A DNA stretch of 44,075 nt, taken from NCBI GenBank assembly GCA_945898055.1, contig CAMDGV010000034.1:1-44075 (forward strand), read 5' to 3'. This DNA is from Akkermansia muciniphila. GTDB taxonomy: Bacteria; Verrucomicrobiota; Verrucomicrobiia; Limisphaerales; UBA9464. Both the position numbers and the translations under genes were made by a program. The notes beneath the pieces were generated by a model that saw nothing but the letters and a program-made list of their open reading frames with translations, had not been told where the DNA came from and did no database searches. Positions 33,172-42,868 of the stretch are shown one piece after another. Each line of letters begins with the position of its first letter. Position 1 is the first letter of the stretch.

Positions 33172-34554
33172 TTAAATATCGACTGTTTCCCCAGGACCCG
33201 GTTGGAGAATTTTCATTCGTGGATGGCGTTGAAGAATTGCCTCGGCCATCCAATTCCGAGCAACCTCATCACCGTGACCGAGGACAACCGTCCGAGGATC
33301 CACATCAGCCACAAGACCCAATAGATCGTCGCGGTTGGCATGAGCAGTGAGGTCAAAATCTAAGATCTCGCAGCGCCGAGAAAGAGTCCCAACCGACGGG
33401 CTAAACATAAACTTCTCCCCCTGTTTAGCTGCCTTGACGCGTCCTCCTGGAGTCTCGGGATCCGCGTAACCAACGAAGAAAATACCGTTGCGCTCATCCT
33501 CCATTAAGCGAGCGGCAAGAGCATGGGCGCCGGTATTTTCGCTCATCATACCAGAGGTCATGACGAAAATCCTGCCACCTCGAAGTGACATGGAGTCGAC
33601 GTCGGTGGCGGACAGTACTTGGAGGTTGAGGGAGTTGGTGAGCTTCAGAGCGGGGTGCGACCGATTGGTTCGACCGGACTGGAGATCGTAGATTTCGGTA
33701 AAGACACGGCCCAAGCCACCGATGAAAATAGGCTGGTCCCTCAGCTTACGGGCACGAATCAAAAGAGAAAGAAAGGCCAGCATTTCTTGAGTCCGACCCA
33801 ACGCGAAGGCGGGAATGAGAACCGTGCCCCGGCGGGCTAGGACGCGTTCGATGGCTCCAGCGAGCCGATCCAGCTCCCGGTCCCTTCGGAAATTTGCATC
33901 CACTTCGCGGTTGCCGCGAGTTGTCTCCAGAATAAGGGCATCGGCACGGACGCCCTCGAAATCGGCAGCTCTGAGGAGTGTTTGATCGTGAAAACAAACA
34001 TCGCCAGAATAGAAAACCGATTGACTCTTACCACGAACAAGAATTCCAGCAGAACCCAAGGTGTGCCCGGCATCAAAGAACTCTAAGGTAGGTCCTCGCT
34101 TACGACCACTGGGTGGGGTGGCGGTATGTTGAGCCCATTCGATTTCCCTACGGTAGCCAAACCCCTGAAAAACAAAGGACCGATCGTCAATCTCCTCGTG
34201 GGTATAAAGGGGGTATTCTCGAATTCCCAATTCATCTCGTTGGCGAGTCATCACATTGACTGAGTTGTGAAGGATTCGTTCGACGATGAAGTAGCTGAGC
34301 TCGGTCATCATCACGCTTGCTTGGGGAAAATACCTTAAGGCTACGGGAAGAGAACCTACATGGTCATGATGGCAGTGAGAGAGGGCAATGGTGTCGACAT
34401 CGAGATCTTTGACCTTCTCGTAGAGAGGTAGAGAAGCCATCCCTGAGCGCTTGGGGTGCGTGCCGGCATCCATGAGGAGGGAATGCCCGTCCAGGGTGGT
34501 CATCCAAGCACTGGCCCCGATGTCAGCGTCTGGGTTGAGGTTGGTGATTCGCAT
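33172..34554 (-). CDS. MBL-fold beta-CASP metallohydrolase (RNA exonuclease-like)
   Basis: The 460-residue protein has a metallo-beta-lactamase fold with the metal motif HCHHDH at 60-65, then DAGHTLGSAG and SGDVCFHD. A beta-CASP insertion follows (LIPAFALGRTQEMLAFL, FVMTSGMMSENTGAHAL), then a final HANRDDLLGLV and VVLGHGDE. This architecture is shared with CPSF73-like nucleases, so a role in RNA processing is likely. These bacterial members are often annotated as RNA-metabolising metallohydrolases without an established target. The start is an ATG at 34552-34554. The zinc-ribbon membrane protein follows on the same strand. Confidence 0.92.
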   Translation of the reverse strand: MRITNLNPDADIGASAWMTTLDGHSLLMDAGTHPKRSGMASLPLYEKVKDLDVDTIALSHCHHDHVGSLPVALRYFPQASVMMTELSYFIVERILHNSVNVMTRQRDELGIREYPLYTHEEIDDRSFVFQGFGYRREIEWAQHTATPPSGRKRGPTLEFFDAGHTLGSAGILVRGKSQSVFYSGDVCFHDQTLLRAADFEGVRADALILETTRGNREVDANFRRDRELDRLAGAIERVLARRGTVLIPAFALGRTQEMLAFLSLLIRARKLRDQPIFIGGLGRVFTEIYDLQSGRTNRSHPALKLTNSLNLQVLSATDVDSMSLRGGRIFVMTSGMMSENTGAHALAARLMEDERNGIFFVGYADPETPGGRVKAAKQGEKFMFSPSVGTLSRRCEILDFDLTAHANRDDLLGLVADVDPRTVVLGHGDEVARNWMAEAILQRHPRMKILQPGPGETVDI

Positions 34555-34853
34555 CAGAAGAGTCGTTTATAGCCTATCTTGCCCACTGTTCGCAAATAAT
34601 GAAAAGTCTGAGACTGAAATTTCCTAAGGGGTAGGGAGTCGTTTGAAGGCTCATGAGACCGCAAATCGGCTAAATCGACTGTTTAGAAACGAATAACGAA
34701 AAAAGGATAAGATTGATTCATCGACCAACCCGTTTGATTGCTCCGAAACGAAGGCGATTTTTCAAACCTAAAGACGGCAGCTTAAAACCAGCATCAGTCG
34801 CAACGAAGCCTGACCAGGAGCATCGGGACAAGAACATGGGGACAAGAGTCTGA

Positions 34854-35233
34854 AGGTTTCCAAGGTCGACAACGCTGATTGCTGAAGCGCGGGAGTGGCT
34901 TGAGGAAGTCGATATTCGGAGGGGGGGCGACCCTCATTTCTGTCCGGCCGAGAGTTCTGCTCGCACCCAGGAACCTGAGGTGTCCCCGCGGTGTCAAAGT
35001 GCCAGTTCGTTGATCGCAAAGGCGGCGCCAGCGCAGTTGCTCTGCCTGTTCCATAACCTGCTACTTTTTGTCGACGCGCGATTGAAAGCCGAAGTGATTG
35101 AGAAGGAAGCTGAGAGGAAGCGAAAGCGGGAGGTTTTAGCCAAAGCCCAGAAGCTCGCCACTGCAGCGGGGCGAAAGATCCCCGGTCCGGATTCGCCGAA
35201 CGCCTTGCTGGGGACGCCGCCAAGGGAAAGGTA
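34854..35233 (+). pseudogene. Possible transposase C-terminal relic
   Basis: The gap of 785 bases between the beta-CASP gene and the CotH-type gene holds one open frame (34854-35233, first possible start a GTG at 34980) whose product contains LLCLFHNLLLFVDARLKAE and a basic helical tail (EAERKRKREVLAKAQKLA). The pattern resembles the C-terminal end of some DDE transposases, where a FHNLL-like helix precedes a charged tail, but no catalytic residues, N-terminal part or terminal inverted repeats are visible. It may be the remnant of a decayed insertion sequence. The rest of the gap (34555-34853 and 35234-35339) shows nothing recognisable. Confidence 0.3.
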
Positions 35234-35339
35234 ATTGTCGTTCTACGATGCCACGCTTTAGTTCCAATTTTTGGACACCGTTCAGAGGTGAATAAAGGGG
35301 GCAGGCGACCTCTTTGCAGGGTCTAGATTTTTCTAATTC

Positions 35340-38300
35340 TTAGGGCTGTCGTGGTGTGACTAAACGGTAGAGCCGTTGCTGTGAAGTAGGTGGTTCATAG
35401 AGTTCAACAACACGATGGGTGTCTTGCGCAGGAAAATCAGTGTGCTTCTGCCATTGGGAAGTTTCGAGCGCTTCGATCATTTGTAAGCTATAGGTCCGCC
35501 GTGCTGACATTCGGAAGCGAAGAATGAGGCCGGAATCAAAAGGCGTAATCTCGAGGAGGAAAGCCTCTTTACTTAGGGTCGGATCACTGCCCACCGCCTG
35601 CTCATCGCGATTGTTCAATCCATCGCCATCACTATCGGTATTAGGTTGGGCATTCAGTGCTCCAAAAAAACGAGTTTCCCATCCGTCGGCAAGCCCATCC
35701 TCATCTGAGTCCACCAAGTAGGTGATCTCTGCGGTGGAAGAGACAATCCCAATTGGGTAGACCGGATTTGTGATCCGAAAAGAATAGGTGCTCAATGGGG
35801 GAGCCACAGCGGCACCGGCAAGTGTCCAAAAGACCTTGTGACTGTCATTAGTAATCCATACCGATGGCAAAGATGTGGTGGCAACAGCACTTCGTCGAAG
35901 CTCAACGACCAGTGGGAGGACCGCGGTATTTGTTACTTCAAGACTCAGAGTCAGCGGCTGATAAGCGAGGGTCTCAAGGTGGACAGGTTGAAGAACGATG
36001 AGAGGGGCTCCTACTGGTAGAACGGGATCAGAGCCTGTACCCGGAGAGCCGTCTCGTCGGAGACTTGAACGCCAAGAGCTGGGTTCATTCCAAGTTTCTG
36101 GATGGGCGGCTTCGTCCTTTATTTCAATGGAAAACCCGCCGCCATCGGCTGAGGTAATTCCATCTTTATAAACAAAATCGAGAATCTCTTCACCGGTTGG
36201 TTCGAGGATGCGCAGACGCTCGCCTCCATTATCCAGTTGCCCTATGTAATTGCCGATCACCGGAAGTTGTGATCCGTAGCGGGCAGCAAAGGCGACTGAA
36301 TTGGCAACGACAATAAGTCTGGCACCTGGAAGGAGTCGGGCGGCGTCACCGCTAGGAAAGGTAAAGTCGACACCGTCGGTGAAACGTACGCCGGCCAGGT
36401 TTAGAGTTTCGGTGGTCGAAATATTGCGTAGTTCAATAAACTCGAAGGCCTCAGGTGAGATGGGATTTCCTAGGAGCGCCGATGGATGATACATCAACTC
36501 GCTGACTCGTAAGAACCGTTGGGCCAAGCTCTCTGCACCGGGATAAGACCAACTCCCAGCGGCCCGTCCGTCCGATGTTTTAAGAGTCAAGGCCTCGCCC
36601 CGAGCGGAAAGTTGGCCCGAGTAAGGTCCGACGACAAACAAACCTTGTCCTCCGCGTGGACCAGTGGTGCGAGAGCGGAATTGTCGGACATCGGGTGAAA
36701 TATAAAGGGCACTATTGGAGGGGATAACTGTACCGGGTTTGAAAGTGAACGAAATCGCTCCATTCAGGGTCCACCCGGAGAGATCTAGGGCCAGAGCGGA
36801 GCGATTGGTGAGGGCGACGTATTCGTGATTTTGATTGCCTGAAACCGGATTGAAGTCGACCTCAGCGAATTCCGGGAAAGCGTCAGCGGGTTGAACTAAG
36901 GGAATGCCAGCGTTATTGACGTTGGCAATGCCGATCGATTTTGCGGTGTTGGTGATACTGTGGGTCACGTACCAATGTCGACGTCGTGGCACCACGAACT
37001 GGTTGATTAAATCATCGATTCCCGCAGTAAATGTCTTTCCAGGCGCCCAAGGAGATGCGCCCCATTTAGTGCGGTCCAAGGTGACTTCGGCCGAGATCAG
37101 GTTGGTCATCTTCCGGATATGGTTTTCGATGATCCTAGCCTCAACCGGCGTCTCGGGCGGCTGCACCATTTGATCGAGAAGCGAGCGTTCTCGGCGTAAC
37201 AGCATTTGCCGTGTCTCTGGCAGTCGAACGATGACATCGTAGAGTCGATTGTAATTCCCACCGGTACTGGATCCCCCGTAGAGAGGATGACTCTTTGAAC
37301 CGTCCACTGTGGCTTCGAGAGGATTACTTCCACCGTAGAGCTGTCCCCAAGAAGCGTTCATATCAAAGGGAATATTTCGCCATAACCCATCCCCAAAGGT
37401 GTCGCGGTACAGGCTCATGTTGGCCCAGACATCATCGTTCTCAGCACACCAACGAGCTCCAGCGAGATGATTAATGACCTGCGGGACGTCGAGCAGATCG
37501 AAGACCGTATTACGTCGAACAGTGACGGAAGAACTCTCCCGAATGCCTGAGGCTAATTGCAGATAATCGGTACGACTCACCTCCCCATCCGGCTCCAGTT
37601 TTTGAAAGACCCCAGTGCTAGAGAAGTCAGTGACTAAGTTGCCTACGGCTTTGTAGAGGGCACCCCGAGGATCGTAACCTAATCGCTCAACCTGTTCTTG
37701 TCCGATGACGTCTCCATGGAAAGCCAATTGATAAAATTGGCCATTCATTTGAACCCGGATGGGAGCGTGGAACGGGGCCGGATCGCCCATTTGATTGAGC
37801 AACCAGAAACAGAGATGCTGGCGTAAGTAGGCTGGATCGAGATATTCGGCGAGGAGCGCCGATTTGCGGGTTCGCTCAGCGGAATTGGCATGACGCAGCG
37901 CGTGTCCGCGGTTGAACTCGAGCCGATGCGATTTTTTATTTAAGCCGGCGGAGGTGTTTCCCCGAAGTTCCATGTAAATATTGTCATAGAATTCGCCGTC
38001 GTGAAAAAAGGACACACGGCCACCGCCCTCGCTATCGATTCCGCTCAATTGTCCTGGCGCAACGAACAAATGAAAGACAGGTAAGCGGGTAACGAAGTTG
38101 GTCGGTTGAACGAGTGTCCCGAAGTATTCTTCTGTGGACGTGGGATGAGTAAAAAGCGGCAAGCGTGATGAGGCGCCTTTGGAGTCGGTCGCGGTGATTC
38201 GATAACGGATCATCTGACCTGGGGTGGCCACTCCAGCGGGAATGGTCGTTCCAAAAAGGCCGTCCTCGGCCTTGTCATCACCGTGGAGACCGTCGTCGAA

Positions 38301-40148
38301 CATCGGCACAGTGATTTCAGCACCAAACTGCACGCGGTAATGCAAAGCGACACCGCCCACTGATTGAAACGAGGCACGGACCCGAGTGGTTAGCTGGAGT
38401 TCTTCAGCCTGAGTTGGCACGAGCGGTTGATGGGCCGCTGAATCAATAATGGGGCCGGGCAGAGCGGTTCCTGCGGCATTAGGACTGCGGGGCGTCGGTT
38501 GGAGAAAATAAACACCTTGAGTTCCTAGATCCCATGAATTGCCTCGTGGCACCTGAATTGAACCATAAGAGACGTCGGGGAGTTGCCTCGGATAAGCAGG
38601 TGAAAACGCCGAGGCCAGAGTGACCCCATCAGGACGGACGAGGGCGAGAAATTCGCCACCAGCCGAGAGTTGAAAATTGGTGTGGAGCGGTAAGCCCGGA
38701 AGGCGTCGATTAGCCCCAGAAGTAAAGACCACTAAGAATCCGCCAGGCGGTAAGTTGGTGGATGGGAACCGCCATTTTTTGAGGCCGTCAAGCGAGTCAG
38801 TGAGAGCCCAATCTTTGAGATCCAGGGTGGCGTCTGAAGGATTAAAGAGTTCGATCCAGTCCGAATACTGGCCGGTCTCATCTTTGAGGGTCCGTGTATT
38901 CGAAGCCATAAACTCGCTAATGTAAGGTCGAGCTTCTAAGGCATTAGGATCGTGCCGAAGGGTCCAATCGCTGTTCGCGAACGAATTGGGTTTCAGAGCT
39001 TGATCAGTGATTCCGTGGTTATTTGACCAAGTAATCTGGACGATCCCGGCAGGAGGCGTTGGAAATGTGAAAAGGTATTGACTGGCCGCTAGGGTAGAAA
39101 GGCCGGTGGCGGGGATCCCATTGATTTGTAAATCTGCGGCTTCGACTCCCTGAACTGGTTCGCTGAAGAGAACAGTTACCGAGTCCAGCGCGCGAACGGT
39201 GGCGCCTCTAGACGGCACGGTTCCCACAAGAATAGGCGCTGTTTGATCGATTAAAAAATAGGACCACACCGAATCGAGACCGCTGTGGGTAAAAGAATTA
39301 GGAGGGTCCGCTCGATCAGCAATGGTCTGAAGAGAATTCCAAGATACGGTCACTGGTCCGTAAGGCGGTTGGGTAAAGTTAAAAACAAAAGTGGTGTCAT
39401 CAATTGTGGTGACCGAAGTCGAACCAATCTCATTGACCCGCAAATGAGCTGCCACGACCCCGGAAACGGGTTCGCTAAAACGGAGGGAAATTGAGGAGAA
39501 ATGATCCAAGTTCGAGCCTGCGAAGGGTGTCTTCTCGACGAGAGTGGGGCGAAGGGTATCAGCCCGGAAAAAATTGAGAGAGGCGTCGAAGCCAATATCG
39601 CTACTGTTTAGGTTACTTTGGAAAACTTGAACGGCGAGCACATTGGTGCCGGCTATTAGATAGTTCTTGGGCGTGGCCAAGGAATAAGACGTGAACGTGA
39701 CCGGTTCTAACGCATTATTTGCTGCTGAGCCGATCAACACTGGGGAACCGGTCTCACCCGGCATATTGACTCGGAGCACTTCAGTTCCATTGATCCAAGC
39801 TACGAAGCCGTCATCGACCAAAGCCTCTAATCGGAGTCCGTTGATTTCTGCAAGATTGGTTACGACGAAAGTCTTGCGAAGGAACAGGCAATTATAAACG
39901 CCCTGCATTCCCAGAAGTTCGGTGCCGCCTTCTAAACGGTCGCCATACCAAAACGGACCTAAGGCATTGGTGAAAGTGGCATCCTTAAAACCAAGACTTC
40001 GCCAAGTGTCAATTGGGTTGGATGCCTCACTGGTACCGGCCCGCCAGCGCCAGAGGGCACCGGTTGAGATCAGAGGATCACCGAAGCAAAAAGTAGCTAA
40101 GAAGAAGCCAAAGAGACCGAACCGAAGGAGGCTAATCGCGTGTTTCAC
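35340..40148 (-). CDS. Giant secreted CotH/lamin-tail domain protein
   Basis: A 1602-residue exported protein. From the N-terminus it has a signal peptide (LLRFGLFGFFLATFCFG), a jelly-roll-like domain (about 20-190), bacterial Ig-like repeats (about 210-400: LRFSEPVSGVVAAHL, VLFSEPVQGVEAADL) and a first lamin-tail domain (about 410-530, SDWIELFNPSDATLDLKDW). A CotH kinase-like domain follows (about 680-1040, ELRGNTSAGLNKKSHRLEF, FDMNASW), then two more lamin-tail domains (near 1100-1180 and 1220-1320). It ends in calcium-binding type 3 repeats (DSDEDGLADGWE, TDSDGDGLNNRDE). CotH proteins can phosphorylate proteins; cell-surface activity here is inferred. The GTG at 40148 directly precedes the signal peptide; a TTG at 40178 is also in frame. 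Such giants are typical of Verrucomicrobiota. Confidence 0.88.
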   Translation of the reverse strand: MKHAISLLRFGLFGFFLATFCFGDPLISTGALWRWRAGTSEASNPIDTWRSLGFKDATFTNALGPFWYGDRLEGGTELLGMQGVYNCLFLRKTFVVTNLAEINGLRLEALVDDGFVAWINGTEVLRVNMPGETGSPVLIGSAANNALEPVTFTSYSLATPKNYLIAGTNVLAVQVFQSNLNSSDIGFDASLNFFRADTLRPTLVEKTPFAGSNLDHFSSISLRFSEPVSGVVAAHLRVNEIGSTSVTTIDDTTFVFNFTQPPYGPVTVSWNSLQTIADRADPPNSFTHSGLDSVWSYFLIDQTAPILVGTVPSRGATVRALDSVTVLFSEPVQGVEAADLQINGIPATGLSTLAASQYLFTFPTPPAGIVQITWSNNHGITDQALKPNSFANSDWTLRHDPNALEARPYISEFMASNTRTLKDETGQYSDWIELFNPSDATLDLKDWALTDSLDGLKKWRFPSTNLPPGGFLVVFTSGANRRLPGLPLHTNFQLSAGGEFLALVRPDGVTLASAFSPAYPRQLPDVSYGSIQVPRGNSWDLGTQGVYFLQPTPRSPNAAGTALPGPIIDSAAHQPLVPTQAEELQLTTRVRASFQSVGGVALHYRVQFGAEITVPMFDDGLHGDDKAEDGLFGTTIPAGVATPGQMIRYRITATDSKGASSRLPLFTHPTSTEEYFGTLVQPTNFVTRLPVFHLFVAPGQLSGIDSEGGGRVSFFHDGEFYDNIYMELRGNTSAGLNKKSHRLEFNRGHALRHANSAERTRKSALLAEYLDPAYLRQHLCFWLLNQMGDPAPFHAPIRVQMNGQFYQLAFHGDVIGQEQVERLGYDPRGALYKAVGNLVTDFSSTGVFQKLEPDGEVSRTDYLQLASGIRESSSVTVRRNTVFDLLDVPQVINHLAGARWCAENDDVWANMSLYRDTFGDGLWRNIPFDMNASWGQLYGGSNPLEATVDGSKSHPLYGGSSTGGNYNRLYDVIVRLPETRQMLLRRERSLLDQMVQPPETPVEARIIENHIRKMTNLISAEVTLDRTKWGASPWAPGKTFTAGIDDLINQFVVPRRRHWYVTHSITNTAKSIGIANVNNAGIPLVQPADAFPEFAEVDFNPVSGNQNHEYVALTNRSALALDLSGWTLNGAISFTFKPGTVIPSNSALYISPDVRQFRSRTTGPRGGQGLFVVGPYSGQLSARGEALTLKTSDGRAAGSWSYPGAESLAQRFLRVSELMYHPSALLGNPISPEAFEFIELRNISTTETLNLAGVRFTDGVDFTFPSGDAARLLPGARLIVVANSVAFAARYGSQLPVIGNYIGQLDNGGERLRILEPTGEEILDFVYKDGITSADGGGFSIEIKDEAAHPETWNEPSSWRSSLRRDGSPGTGSDPVLPVGAPLIVLQPVHLETLAYQPLTLSLEVTNTAVLPLVVELRRSAVATTSLPSVWITNDSHKVFWTLAGAAVAPPLSTYSFRITNPVYPIGIVSSTAEITYLVDSDEDGLADGWETRFFGALNAQPNTDSDGDGLNNRDEQAVGSDPTLSKEAFLLEITPFDSGLILRFRMSARRTYSLQMIEALETSQWQKHTDFPAQDTHRVVELYEPPTSQQRLYRLVTPRQP

Positions 40149-40287
40149 AAAGAGTGAAGAAAAGATTTCAAGTGTCAAAAAAAGTGAAGCTCAGGAAGTT
40201 TGGAGAGTGTACTTGTGGCTTGGAAGCGTGACAAGGACCACGATCCTACGGAGCGTAAGGAACGCTTTTCTTGAAGCGAGCGTGGGA

Positions 40288-41406
40288 TCAGACCAATTGA
40301 AATGCTTTGGCGAGCGCCTGCAAATGAGCCTTTATAGTAAATTTTCTCTCATAGGTGTCTCGCATTAGTTCGGAGGAACCAACGCCGGCCGTCCGTCCGA
40401 GAGCCGAGGCAATAGAGACGATATCTTGTGGTTTGCAGAGCCCTGGATAGTTGTCAGGAAAATATTCAGGAATAGCGCGCCAACGAGTCGTGACGCAGGG
40501 AAGTCCATAGGCGAGTGCCTCGATCAAGTTGACGGGCTGACCTTCATTGGCGAAGTAGGTCGGAAAAAGGAAGACGTCGCTGTCTCGAAAAAGCCGGTCT
40601 TTTACTGGTCCAACCGCGAAGCCAACGTATTTGACGACTGCAGCGACCGCGGGTTCAGCGAGACGTTTGAGAAATTCCTTCTTTTCTTCCTTTGATAAAA
40701 AGCCCCCAGCCACCCTCAGAACAAACCGACGATTTAGCGACTTGCGATTGGCAAGGACCACGGCGTCAATGGCGTCAAAGATCCCTTTCTCTCGGGTACA
40801 ATGTGCTAGGAAAAGGACACGAACTAAGTCGCGTTGATCCAATTGACGCCGAATCTCTGCGAGATCAGTAAAGTAATCGGGGCAGGGATCTGGGATTCCA
40901 TTACTGACTACCGCGATCCGCCTCGGGGCTAGTTTAGCGGCGTCGAGTCGATTTGATTCAGCAAGGACAATTGAAAGATCAACCCCGCCAAGGAGCCAAC
41001 GGGCTATCCATCGCTCCCAGAAGTGGGAGGTGGATCCCAACCACGCGCCTAGACCAACCGAATGCCAGTGAAAGATAATGCGTTTAAATTGGAACCGCAG
41101 GATGGCGAGTGCGATGAAGTCACGATAAAGAGGGGTCCGCCGTGGAGGAGAGGGAATGTAGTAAAGAGTTGAGCAGTGATGATTCGCGCCGAGTTTTAAG
41201 GCCGTCCGGCAGTGTCGAATCAGAAGTCGAATTTTGCCGCCTCGTGCGGTCCCGACATCGGCCATGTCTTCGGAAAGTCGGGCGTCGACATGGATGACCT
41301 CAATTCCGAGGGAGGGATTTTTGCGGAATCCATCCACCATAAGTTGCACCATTTGACTCTGGCCGTGATGAGGGGGTGGGATATGTGCAAAGACGACGAC
41401 CTTCAT
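40288..41406 (-). CDS. Glycosyltransferase family 4-type protein
   Basis: The 372-residue protein has a GT-B fold: an N-terminal acceptor half (MKVVVFAHIPPPHHGQSQMV) and a C-terminal donor half with VLFLAHCTREKGIFDAI and the E-x7-E region NEGQPVNLIEALAYGLPCV. It probably transfers a sugar from a nucleotide donor during cell-surface polysaccharide synthesis; the sugar is unknown. The start is an ATG at 41404-41406. No other polysaccharide assembly gene is adjacent. It lies upstream of the CotH-type gene in the same direction, with a 139-base gap. Confidence 0.9.
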   Translation of the reverse strand: MKVVVFAHIPPPHHGQSQMVQLMVDGFRKNPSLGIEVIHVDARLSEDMADVGTARGGKIRLLIRHCRTALKLGANHHCSTLYYIPSPPRRTPLYRDFIALAILRFQFKRIIFHWHSVGLGAWLGSTSHFWERWIARWLLGGVDLSIVLAESNRLDAAKLAPRRIAVVSNGIPDPCPDYFTDLAEIRRQLDQRDLVRVLFLAHCTREKGIFDAIDAVVLANRKSLNRRFVLRVAGGFLSKEEKKEFLKRLAEPAVAAVVKYVGFAVGPVKDRLFRDSDVFLFPTYFANEGQPVNLIEALAYGLPCVTTRWRAIPEYFPDNYPGLCKPQDIVSIASALGRTAGVGSSELMRDTYERKFTIKAHLQALAKAFQLV

Positions 41407-41497
41407 GATCTTTAGAATGCCGAATGATCGGCTTGATCCGGTGGAGAATCTTGAGCGGTGGGCGGCGGACCTTCAATAGCCAATAGAAAACTAAGTT

Positions 41498-42256
41498 TCA
41501 AAAAAAACGAGGAGGATAGGTGCATCGTCCGGTGTGGTGTTCAAGTAAGTGGCGAAAACGTTCTAAGCCGGCTTTTTCGCGAGGACCAAGAGTGTAGCGA
41601 ATGTGCCCCCCGAGATAAGCGCGGCGAAAGTCAGCATCAAAATCGGTTCGTTCCTCAATAATATTGGGGATCCGAGCGATGCCTTGTGCTGCAACCTGGC
41701 GTAGTTCGGTGGCTAATGCGGGGGTGGCAACAGCGTCGCGCACAGCCCAAACGGCGTAGATAAACGGGAGATTTGTCTGTCGCTGCCATTCGACACCGAG
41801 GTCGAGCCGAGTGTAGGAAAAGGGGCTCCGAGCAAATTCGATGGCCGGATTCCCAATAAGCAACACAGCGTCCACCGCACTCGCTTGGTCATAAGAGGTC
41901 AACGGAATCACCTCAGGATAGATCCCCCGTTCAGCCAGCAAGATTTTTAAAAGGCTTACACTGGTGCAAGAAGCTGGATCCAAGTGGACACATTGCACGG
42001 TTTCGATGGGAATACGGTGGGCGAGAAAGACGCTAAAAACGGGTCCATCCGAACCGATAGCGACGTCGTCGATGATTTGGAACCCGGGCTTTAGAAGCGC
42101 TTCAGTGACACTTACCAAGGCCACATCGAGGGAACCGTCCTGTAACCGGGCTGCAAGTGTGGAAGGAGGAAGGAACAAGCAGCGGTTCTCCATGCCCTGG
42201 GTTAAGGGCGCCGAGTTCAGGTAAGGAACAGAGCCTATGCGGATAGGGTCAGGCAC
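41498..42256 (-). CDS. mqnA: Chorismate dehydratase (MqnA, futalosine pathway)
   Basis: MqnA dehydrates chorismate to 3-enolpyruvylbenzoate in the futalosine route to menaquinone. The 252-residue protein starts with the family sequence RIGSVPYLNSAPLTQGM and has a periplasmic-binding-like fold with DVALVSVTEALL, LLIGNPAIEF, LDLGVEW and LPFIYAVWAVR. The length is typical. A GTG at 42254-42256 is the start closest to the conserved N-terminus. Other mqn genes are not in the window, and no ubi or men genes of the classical pathway are seen. It is in the same direction as the glycosyltransferase gene but 91 bases from it. Confidence 0.92.
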   Translation of the reverse strand: MPDPIRIGSVPYLNSAPLTQGMENRCLFLPPSTLAARLQDGSLDVALVSVTEALLKPGFQIIDDVAIGSDGPVFSVFLAHRIPIETVQCVHLDPASCTSVSLLKILLAERGIYPEVIPLTSYDQASAVDAVLLIGNPAIEFARSPFSYTRLDLGVEWQRQTNLPFIYAVWAVRDAVATPALATELRQVAAQGIARIPNIIEERTDFDADFRRAYLGGHIRYTLGPREKAGLERFRHLLEHHTGRCTYPPRFF

Positions 42257-42868
42257 AACGGGTGATAAGGTTCCTTCAATTTAGTCTGAGGTCGAATCCT
42301 GAATTTAGTGCATCTCCAAAAAAGAGGGGTGCTTTGTAGGGAGGTTTTCTCCTCCGCAGCGCGGGCGCCATGAGCTCTTTTCTATTGATCACAGTCGGCA
42401 CAGCTAGCCTGCCCCTAATTCTGGTCTTTGTGTGAAGCTGACCAAGAGGCAGCGAGAGGAGGGGTTGTTGCCTGACGGCTACGTGTAGAAATTACCCACT
42501 GAGGGGCAATGGGAGTCGTCGTGTCGGTCTGGCACTACTGGGGCGTCAGGGGAGAGTTAGATTCAATGGAACTGTATGATAAGAACGAAGGAGATGCGAC
42601 GCACGGGGCGAAGGAAAATCAGCCGAACGGGTGGGGAGAACCGAAATGCCTGGAAAAGTATGGGTGCGACGTCGGGTTCCTGCCGCATGAATCGTCGCAG
42701 CCGCTGGTTCATCGGGACTAGGAGCTGCGTTGGGACCTTGTGGTTCTGGGATGGACCGAGTCACCGCCGCCGCCTTCGTGGCATCCATCCGTTCCGGCCT
42801 TAGTTTATCTCGCTAAAAGCGGCGAGGCCGGCTCGGTGGCGGCCCCCGAAAACGTCGAAAAAACAGTT
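42257..42868. other. 612-base stretch without a recognised gene
   Basis: Between mqnA and the arsS-type gene I see only short overlapping frames (for example 42509-42721 plus and 42546-42788 minus) without a domain, a signal peptide or a convincing start. The sequence is G-rich on the plus strand. It may include the mqnA promoter and decayed mobile DNA. Confidence 0.5.

Noticed and set aside
34768-35223. 151-residue minus-strand frame
   Set aside because: Low-complexity Arg/Ser/Pro-rich product with no domain; the opposite strand gives the more protein-like pattern.
42509-42803. Group II intron or reverse-transcriptase remnant before mqnA
   Set aside because: The sequence only vaguely recalls such elements; no conserved intron domain or protein motif can be shown.
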